Position numbers and translations under genes: made by a program | Assembly (NCBI GenBank): GCA_021129445.1 | Contig: JAJOLG010000023.1 | Location: 1-7,168 of the forward strand | DNA: 7,168 nt | From: Candidatus Altimarinota bacterium | GTDB taxonomy: Bacteria; Patescibacteriota; Gracilibacteria; GCA-2401425; JAJOLG01 | Direction: 5' to 3' | In this document: positions 1 to 6,270 of the stretch, piece by piece | Layout: each line of letters opens with the position of its first letter | How positions within the stretch are numbered: position 1 is the first letter of the stretch | Notes under the pieces: model-generated | The model's input: the letters and a program-made list of their open reading frames with translations, nothing else | Told to the model about the DNA's origin: nothing | Database searches by the model: none

Positions 1-2
1 TA

Positions 3-2213
3 AAATTTCAAGCATACGCTTACCAATTCTACATTCCCGAAATCACCAACACATCCCAAAAAATCTCCTGAACAATCCCAACTTTCGTCTGAAAATATAT
101 CCCAAAAGACTCACAATTATTTTTTTACTCATCAGAAAATTGAAATGATGAATTTAGAATAAATGATATTCCAAAAAATTATACAAAAATTCATACTTGA
201 TATTCTTTGGGTTGATCAAATACTGATTTTTCAGACACATCAGACAAAATAAAAAACCTTGTTCAACTTGTAGACAATTCAATGCTTCATCATAAAATCC
301 GCCCATCTTCATTTTCCTGATCTTTAGCTTGATGATTTAAATATTCACCAGTTTATCATTTTCCAAAATCTTGAACTTGATATTTAAAATATTTTTACAT
401 TGATTCAAAATGAAATATTATTTGATGAAAACAAAAAGAATTTAAGATTTGAACATGAACAATTATTACTTTCAATAATTTTACAAATGAATCAAATGAA
501 ATAATTACAGATTCAGTTCAACCTTTTATTTATTGAAATTATGAACCAGACGAAGTAATAAATTGATCAATTGTTTGAAATTGAAAAATACAATCAATTG
601 CGATAAAAACAGATTTAAATTGAAATTTTAAATTTCAACCAAGGGAAAAATTAAAAGAATGAGAAACATATACAATAAATTTAAATTGATGACAGAAGAA
701 ATTAAATATTTTAGAAAATAAAAATATTCCAGAAATAATTTCTCATACAAGTTGAAATATTGAAGTATGAAAAAGACCAATATTTTTTTGAAACTGAAAA
801 CCTTGAGAAGATATTAAAATTGAGGTTTTTAACGAAGACCAATATGTAAATTCCACATCAACATGATTTTCTAATATTAAATGTAAAAAATTAACAGCTT
901 CAAATTGATATAAAAAAACTTTTACAGGTACAGATGTTTATTCTTGCTCTGAGTTATGAAACACTTGAAGTATTATTCCATTTTCTACAACATGAATTAC
1001 AATAAAAGACAATTGAAACTGGACATGGCAACTTGATAAAGATTTACAAGAAATTGAAACTGATTCAATAAATATTTATTTTGTTAAAGTTTATTATTCT
1101 GATGATCCAGAGCATTATGATCTGATATCATTTAGATATTTTCCAAAAAAAGAACCTCAAACTTTTGCTGGTGCATTTGCTTCATCGTGAAATTATTTAA
1201 AAATTGATTGAGATTTTGCACAAATTGATTTACCAAAATCTTGAAATTCTGACAGGAAAAACATTTTAGAAGTTTTTGAAAAATCCTGAACTTGAACGAT
1301 AAAAGTGTTTTCTTGAAGTGATTTGAATTACTGAATAATTTTACCACCATTTTCTTGAATAAAATTTTGAACCTGAATTTCATCATCTTGAATTTTAGTG
1401 GAAAGGGGGATGCGGTTGTATACAAAAAGGAATCAGCAAATGGAGTTAATTTTGAGAGATAAAATTTTAAATTTGAAAGAATGAGATAAAATTTTTTCCT
1501 GACCAAAAGAATCAACAATAAAAATTTTTAAACCATTAGAATTTTTTTCCTTTTGAAAAGTAAAAATTTTTCCTGATGAAAAAAATATTTCTGTAAAATT
1601 AAATAAAAATTTAGATTTTAATTTTGAAGATTTTGATAAAAGAAATTTGTGATTTTTTGAGAAAATTTGGAATTATTTTTCTGAGAATTCTTCCTGAGCA
1701 AATAAAAAATATTCTTCAAATCCAATGTGATTAGATAATGATTCAAGATTTACAGAGTACCAAAAAAATATTCAAACAATAATTCCCGACGATAAATATT
1801 CATCAGATAAAAGTTTTAAAATTGCAGATTCTTTAAATTGAAAAACAATTAAATGATGAGATAAAATCTTGATTAAATGAACAGCTTGGCCAAATACACA
1901 AATTAAATTTTCTGTTGATTGAGAAGCAATGTGAACAACTACAACAGATTGATCCTGAACATTTTTATTCAGGTTGCCAAAATGATTTAAGGCAAAATAT
2001 TGAACATTTGATAATAATATAAAAACAATAAAAATAGACAATATTGAACAAAAAAATTTATCAAAAGAATTGATTGTTTCTATTTCCAATAATTCAACTT
2101 GAACATATTTACAAGAAAATGAAATTTTAAACAAAGATAGAAATTTTGAGAAAAAAAATTGATTTATAAATTTTACTGAGAAAATAATGAAATTACCAAT
2201 TTTTGGGTGGTAA
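3..2213 (+). CDS. Large Ig-like-domain protein, probably surface-exposed (5' end outside window)
   Basis: With TGA read as glycine this frame stays open for 736 codons, from the left edge to TAA at 2211-2213. By eye it holds about 63 TGA and 5 GGN glycine codons. The start lies to the left, so any signal peptide is not visible. Three stretches look like bacterial Ig-like beta domains: fragment residues about 166-241 (a DLNGNFKFQP turn, then a GETYTINL strand), about 242-376 (KPGEDIKIEV followed by DNGNWTWQL), and about 606-672 (GGDKILIKGTAWPN, then TTTDGSGTFLFRLP). These resemble the modules that recur in adhesins and other secreted proteins. The middle (about 440-500) is Gly/Ser-rich and unassigned. 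Only two cysteines were noticed, near residue 300. There is no catalytic motif that I recognise. The two SLH genes nearby suggest an envelope role, but that is inference. The reading frame is certain, the function is not. Confidence 0.85.
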
Positions 2214-2244
2214 AAATTAGAACAATTAAAAAATTTTGTAATAA

Positions 2245-2271
2245 AAAAAGCAGGAGAAAATCCTGCTTTTT
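2245..2271. terminator. Bidirectional intrinsic terminator
   Basis: AAAAAGCAGGA (2245-2255) pairs perfectly with TCCTGCTTTTT (2261-2271) around a GAAAA loop, giving a GC-core stem flanked by A and T runs. It lies 31 bases past the stop of the Ig-like gene and 16 bases past the end of the minus-strand gene that stops at 2288. Its symmetry lets it end transcription from both converging sides. Confidence 0.9.
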
Positions 2272-2287
2272 AAATTATTTTTATTTT

Positions 2288-2836
2288 TTATTCCGGGATA
2301 ATTGAGTCAACCGCAGCCCATTCAGAATTTAAATCTTTTGGAACAATAATTGTTAATTTGTCTCAAATTTGTAATTTTAAAAATGTAACTGCTGCTAAAA
2401 TTACCTTGTAAACTCTTCATTCTGCGATAACTTGATATTGTCCACTTTCTAAACTTAAATTTCAAATCAAATGAACTCTGTCAACTGGTTTAATTTGTTT
2501 ATATAAAAATCTTCAATCATTTTTAATTGTCAACTTCAATCAATCTCATTCAACAAGTTTTGATTTTGAAATATAATTTGCAGGGATTGGATAAATTTCT
2601 CAATTTTTATCAACCATATTTTCTCAATCGAAAACTCATTCGATGATTTTTCATTCATCTCACGGTCTTTTGGCGTTTCATAAAGTATCCGCCATTTTTA
2701 CAAGTTCATCATTTGATGAATTTTCTCAGATTTTATTTCAAGAAATTTCTGATAATAAAATTCTTGCATTTTGCATTGCACTTGCTGAAATTTGCAAGGC
2801 TTCCTCGATTTTTTTTATTTTTTTTTCGATTTCCAT
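2288..2836 (-). CDS. Conserved Patescibacteria-type protein of unknown function, N-terminal coiled coil
   Basis: The gene encodes 182 aa in code 25, with 14 TGA and one GGA glycine codons. ATG is at 2834-2836 and TAA at 2288-2290. An in-frame stop three codons further upstream region (TTA at 2852-2854) leaves no earlier ATG. Residues 1-32 are charged and helical (MEIEKKIKKIEEAL...), a likely coiled coil. Residues about 64-182 form a compact, strand-rich domain with conserved-looking blocks: EGVFDGENMV, YPIPANYISKSKLVEGD, GRFLYKQIKPVDR, and a C-terminal VPKDLNSEWAAVDSII. From memory, proteins with the YPVPANYASKSKLVEGD and YKQI signatures are common in CPR genomes and have no assigned function. 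I cannot verify this here. There is no signal peptide or membrane segment, so it is probably cytoplasmic. It lies 104 bases downstream of the M23-SLH gene on the same strand and could share its transcript. No Shine-Dalgarno motif precedes the ATG. Confidence 0.88.
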
Positions 2837-2899
2837 TTTTTTGTTTTTATTTTATTTTTTTTATTATATTTCTTTTTCTTCAAAAAAAAATTATTTTCT

Positions 2900-2919
2900 C
2901 TTGAAAATTTTTTTCAAAG
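2900..2919 (-). terminator. Weak hairpin between the two minus-strand genes
   Basis: TTGAAAA (2901-2907) and TTTTCAA (2911-2917) form a 7-bp, A/T-dominated stem with a 3-base loop. On the minus strand it lies just after the stop of the M23-SLH gene, and a run of T follows about 10 bases later. The low GC and the offset T run make it a poor terminator. It may only attenuate read-through into the downstream gene, or be chance in such A/T-rich DNA. Confidence 0.22.
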
Positions 2920-2940
2920 ATTTTTTTATATTGAAATTTT

Positions 2941-4926
2941 TTATTTTCCTAAAAATTTTATCAAGTTATACAAACTTTCTGCCACTTCTGCTCTTGAAAC
3001 TCATTTTCATGGTTCAAAATTTTCTCAATCAACTTTTATCAAATTTGTATCTTTCACAAATCAAATATATGGTCAAAACCAAGAATCTTTTGGGACATCT
3101 GCAAATGGGTTTTCAGATGGCATTGGTGGGTTGATTTCTGCTGATAAAAGCAAAATTTTGTAATATTCTGATCTATTCACAGATTTTGAAGGTTTAAATG
3201 TTCAATCTGAATATCATTTCACAATTCATTTTTGCATCGCTGCTCAGACAAAAGGTGAGTACCATGCATCATTTACAGTATCTTTAAAATTCACATCTTT
3301 TTTATTTTCTGTTGAAATTTTCAATCAAGCGAAAATCATTTTTATTGCTTCAACTCTTGAAACGGTTTTTTCTGGTTTAAAACTTCAATCGGAATATCAT
3401 CAAATTACTCAGTTTTCTTTTAAATATTTTATTGCTTCATAATTTTTATTTTCTGGTAAAACATCAGTAAAAATTGGTTTTTCTTCAATTTTTTCTTCTA
3501 TTTTAGCTGATTCATGCAAATTTTCTTCAAGTTTTTCAGTTTGTGGAATTTCTTTTTTAACTTCTTGTTTTATAACTTTTTCAGTTTCTTCTTTTTTAAT
3601 TTTAATTGTTCAAGTTGAACTTGTTTTTTCTGTATTTTCAGTTGTTTTTCAAGTTTCAGTTTTTTCTGATGTTCAATGCAAATTTTCCGAGTCAGATTCT
3701 AAACTTGCAATATTTTCTTCTTTTTTAATCACAACCTTTTCAGCTTCTTTTGAGATTATTTTTTTAGAAAATTTTTCTTTTCAATTTGTAATTTCAAAAG
3801 TAAATTCTTCCGCTTGTGGATTTTTTATTGAAATTTCAGCGATTCAATTTTTGAATTTTAAAATTTTAGAAAATTTTGCAGTGTTTGAAGTTGAAGAAAT
3901 TTTTATTTCAGAAGTTGGTTTAAAATTTTTAATTGTTTTGTTTTTTTCATCTTTTGCAATAATTTTTAATTTTAATTCTTTTCAAACTTCAAATTCTTCT
4001 TTTCATAAAATTGAAAATTTAATTTCACTTTTTTTAACTTCATCTTTTTTTACGATATTTTCAGTTTTTACTGAAATATTTTTATTATTAAAATTTTCAT
4101 CAATCCATTTTAATGGGTTTATTGTGTATTTTATCGCATTTTCTTTTCAAAGTCATTCTTTAACAGCGGTAAAAAAATTTAAATTTGCTCAATATACTTC
4201 TTTTGCAGTAAATGGCCAATATGGGTGCCGTGGAGCATCTTTTTTATCAATTTGAAAGTGTAAATGTGGAGTTGTTGAAGTTCAAGAATTTCAAGTTTTT
4301 CAAATAATTTGTCATTTTTTCACAATTTGTCATACTTTTACATCAATTTGTGAAAGGTGACTGTAAGAAACATAATAATTTGTTTTTTTATTTGGATTTC
4401 AATATTCTGGAACATTTCTCAATTCCAAAACAATATGTTTTCAAAATCATGAGTTTGAATTTATGATTTTGATGATTTTTCAATTTGAAATTGCTCTTAT
4501 TGGTGTTCAAACAGGGACTCTGATGTCAACTGCAGGATGTGAACCTTTTCATTCTTCTCTGTTTTGAATGTCATAATTTCATAAATAAACAACAGAATAA
4601 GTTAGTTTTGCTTGTTTTTCTTTTGTTTCTCACTTTATTTCATCAGGGGTTTTTCATCAAACCGCAAGTGAGTATTTTGAAATATTTACAAGATTTTCTT
4701 GTGAAATTTCAGAAAACTTGGTTGTTTTGTTATTTCATCACCAAGTAAACCAATTTGGAACTTTTTCAATTGGATAGACTGCTCAATCAAATTTTTCTGG
4801 AATTTGTAAAATACTTGCGCGGAACCACTCAGTATTTCAAAAAATTGAAACCAGGGAGATTCAACAAATCATTACTAATCATAGAAATAAATCTTTGTGC
4901 TCGTTGAGAATTTTTTTTACACTCAT
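2941..4926 (-). CDS. Membrane-anchored M23 metallopeptidase with three SLH repeats
   Basis: The gene encodes 661 aa in code 25, with about 45 TGA and two GGN glycine codons. ATG is at 4924-4926 and TAA at 2941-2943. Residues 12-30 are a hydrophobic segment (LFLGLVMICGISLVSIFG), probably a signal anchor. Residues about 125-225 are an M23/LytM peptidase domain. The zinc and catalytic residues are visible: H130 and D134 in HPAVD, H190 in YSHL, and H221/H223 in HLHF, plus VGTP and the [17 protein letters not shown] loop. This family cleaves peptidoglycan cross-bridges outside the membrane. An Ig-like beta segment spans about 300-400, then a Glu/Lys/Thr-rich linker about 403-482. Three SLH repeats follow at about 483-540, 543-600 and 608-661, two with GYSDG.FKP and all with a V.R.E motif. 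SLH repeats typically hold proteins on cell-wall polymer. The likely role is a wall-tethered hydrolase for growth, division or attack on another cell. Residue 233 is encoded by CGG, see findings. No Shine-Dalgarno motif is seen. Confidence 0.93.
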
Positions 4927-5189
4927 AATTTTTTTATTATTTTTGTTTTTGTTTTTGATTTTTTTAAATCAGAAAATTTTAACTAAAAAAAAAATTTTTT
5001 CATTAAAAAAAAATTTACAAGATATTAAAAATATTTTTTTTAGCTAAAATTTTTTTTAAAAATAGTTTTTTTCGTCTTAAAATTAAGATTTTTAAAAAAA
5101 ATTATTTTTTTTAAATTTTTTACTTGATTTATTAAAAAAACCTCTTATCTTTTTTCGGCATTTTAATTTAATGTAATTTTAAATCTTGA
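4927..5189. other. A/T-tract intergenic region between divergent transcription units
   Basis: These 263 bases separate the minus-strand M23-SLH gene from the tRNA genes and contain no credible gene. They consist mostly of alternating A and T homopolymer runs of 5-10 bases, with a small inverted repeat TCTTAAAATTAAGA at 5075-5088. Promoters for both directions should lie here, but the composition makes -10-like hexamers ubiquitous. Long A tracts imply intrinsically curved or stiff DNA. Confidence 0.7.
5124..5151 (+). promoter_or_regulatory. Candidate sigma-70-type promoter for the tRNA-L25 unit
   Basis: TTGATT (5124-5129) and TATCTT (5146-5151) are separated by 16 bases and lie about 39 bases before the tRNA-Val gene. 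Both hexamers match the consensus only partly, and the A/T-rich background makes such pairs frequent, so this is a weak suggestion based mainly on location. Confidence 0.3.
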
Positions 5190-5266
5190 GGGCGTATAGC
5201 TCAGTTGGCTAGAGCAACTGGTTTACACCCAGTAGGTCACGGGTTCGAGTCCCTTTACGCCCACCA
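5190..5266 (+). tRNA. tRNA-Val(TAC)
   Basis: A complete 77-nt cloverleaf is visible. The acceptor stem GGGCGTA pairs with TACGCCC, the discriminator is A and the CCA end is encoded (5264-5266). The D arm contains AGCTCAGTTGGCTAGAGC. The anticodon stem ACTGG/CCAGT encloses the loop TTTACAC with anticodon TAC. The T arm contains GGGTTCGAGTCCC. It reads GTN valine codons, chiefly GTA and GTG. tRNA-Leu follows after 21 bases, so the two are probably cut from one precursor. Confidence 0.97.
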
Positions 5267-5287
5267 TTTAAAATTTAAATTATAATT

Positions 5288-5372
5288 GCCGAAATGGCGG
5301 AATTGGTAGACGCGCTCGACTCAAAATCGAGTTCCTTCGGGAGTGAGGGTTCAAGTCCCTCTTTCGGTACCA
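5288..5372 (+). tRNA. tRNA-Leu(CAA)
   Basis: This is an 85-nt class II tRNA. The acceptor stem GCCGAAA pairs with TTTCGGT (first pair G-U), followed by discriminator A and an encoded CCA (5370-5372). The anticodon stem CTCGA/TCGAG encloses the loop CTCAAAA with anticodon CAA, which reads the leucine codon TTG. The long variable arm TTCCTTCGGGAGT, with its TTCG tetraloop, is typical of tRNA-Leu. The T arm contains GAGGGTTCAAGTCCCTC. It lies between tRNA-Val and the L25 gene on the same strand. Confidence 0.97.
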
Positions 5373-5385
5373 ATTCAGAAATATC

Positions 5386-5406
5386 TTTGGTAAAAACTTT
5401 ACCGAA
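5386..5406 (+). other. Short hairpin between tRNA-Leu and L25
   Basis: GGTAAA (5389-5394) pairs with TTTACC (5398-5403) around a 3-base loop, and the stem extends outward by one G-T and two A-T pairs. No T run follows, so it is not a typical terminator. It may mark processing between the tRNA and the L25 mRNA, or shape the L25 leader. Confidence 0.4.
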
Positions 5407-5433
5407 ATTAAGAGAGGTGTCATTGGTATAAAA

Positions 5434-5460
5434 ATGAAAAATAAAATAGATTATGTCTAA
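5434..5460 (+). other. Possible 8-codon leader ORF overlapping the L25 start
   Basis: ATG at 5434 opens a frame encoding MKNKIDYV, ending at TAA 5458-5460, so it overlaps the first codons of the L25 gene at 5453. A purine-rich GAGAGGTG (5412-5419), the best Shine-Dalgarno-like sequence seen in the window, lies 14 bases before this ATG and 33 bases before the L25 ATG. It could be a translational-coupling leader, or a chance frame. No protein-level support is visible. Confidence 0.25.
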
Positions 5461-6025
5461 AATTAAACTTGAAGCTAAAAAAAGAGATCTATCAATAAAA
5501 GCTAAAGATTTATTAAAATCATCAAGACTTCCTTGAATCGTTTATTGACCAAAATCAGAACCGATTTTAGTTGATATGGATTATCAAGAGTTTAGAAAAA
5601 CTTTTTTAAAAGTTAAAAAATGAACAATTTTTACTTTGTCAATTGATTGAAAAGATATTGATGTTTTAGTAAAAGATTATATTTTGGATGATTTATATGA
5701 TACTTTAAAACATATTGATTTTGTTCAAATTGATGAAAAATCTACTGTGAAAGCAGAGGTTATCCTTGAAACAGAATGAGTTTCAGAAGCAGTTAAGATT
5801 TGATGAGTTTTAAGACAAGAAATGACTTCATTAAAAGTTAAATGTTTACCAAAAGATTTACCAGCATCTATTAAAGTTGATATTTCAAAATTAGAGCATT
5901 TTTCTTCAATTGTAAAAGTGTCTGATTTAGAACTTCCAGAATGAATTTCAGTTCTAGTTCCAGATACATTAATTGTTGCATCTGTAATTGTTCCAAGATC
6001 TGTTGCAGCAGCTACAAATTCTTAA
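5453..6025 (+). CDS. rplY: 50S ribosomal protein L25 (long TL5/CTC form)
   Basis: The gene encodes 190 aa in code 25. L25 binds 5S rRNA in the large ribosomal subunit. The N-terminal half begins with the family pattern MSKIKLEAKKRDLS followed by RLPGIVYGP, in which both glycines are TGA. The rest of that domain (to about residue 90) includes a strand ending FTLSIDGKDIDVLVKDY and the DTLKHIDFVQID block. Residues about 95-185 are the extra beta-rich CTC/TL5 domain (KAEVILETEGVSEAVKIGGVLRQ, LPASIKVDISKLE, ISVLVPDTLIVASVIVP). The length suits the long form rather than the roughly 95-aa enterobacterial form. All eight glycines I can find are encoded by TGA and none by GGN. TAG at 5447-5449 is in frame upstream, so ATG 5453 is the only good start. 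The gene follows two tRNA genes and probably shares their transcript. Confidence 0.96.
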
Positions 6026-6046
6026 TTAAAATAAAAAAATAAATTT

Positions 6047-6073
6047 CCCAATTCTTTGAATTGGGATTTTTTT
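6047..6073 (+). terminator. Intrinsic terminator after L25
   Basis: CCCAATTC (6047-6054) pairs perfectly with GAATTGGG (6058-6065) around a TTT loop, followed by A and seven T. It begins 21 bases past the L25 stop codon and closes the tRNA-L25 unit. Confidence 0.92.
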
Positions 6074-6111
6074 GTTTTATTGTTTTTGGTTGTTATTTTA
6101 AGTATTATTTT

Positions 6112-6212
6112 TGTCATTCTGAGCAACGCGAAGAATCTTTTATTTCATATTTTATTTTTCAAATCATTCCTGTTTCAATAGATCCTTCTTCGTTTCACTC
6201 CTCAGGATGATA
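6112..6212. repeat. REP-like imperfect inverted repeat
   Basis: The left arm (about 6112-6138) begins TGTCATTCTGAG and ends CGAAGAATCT. The right arm (about 6180-6212) carries AGATCCTTCTTCG and ends CTCAGGATGATA, the approximate reverse complement of the left. The arms are noticeably richer in G and C than the DNA around them and enclose about 40 A/T-rich bases. From memory, GTCATTCTGAG/CTCAGGATGAC palindromes containing CGAAGAATCT are widespread extragenic repeats in many bacteria, including CPR lineages. This copy has mismatches, so it may be an old one. Confidence 0.72.
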
Positions 6213-6229
6213 AAAAATTAAAAATTTTT

Positions 6230-6260
6230 TTGCCATATCTAAAAAAATTTTTTTTATTTA
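6230..6260 (+). promoter_or_regulatory. Weak promoter candidate for the second SLH gene
   Basis: TTGCCA (6230-6235) is close to a -35 consensus. T/A-rich hexamers such as TTTTAT (6252-6257) lie about 16 bases further on, and the SLH gene ATG is at 6271. The upstream terminator and repeat imply that a promoter must be near. The exact -10 cannot be chosen in this composition. Confidence 0.25.
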
Positions 6261-6270
6261 GAAAAAACAA

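Noticed and set aside
1132-2134. Standard-code open frames on the minus strand inside the first gene
   Set aside because: They are antisense shadows of the plus-strand code-25 gene and have low-complexity Phe/Leu/Lys content without recognisable domains.
2643-4748. Standard-code open frames on the plus strand across the two minus-strand genes
   Set aside because: They are Phe/Ser/Leu-rich reverse readings of A/G-rich coding DNA. The minus strand encodes clear M23 and SLH motifs in the same place.
4981-5115. Replication origin in the A/T-tract region
   Set aside because: I saw no DnaA-box cluster, and no dnaA, dnaN or rpmH lies nearby. A/T richness alone is not evidence in this genome.
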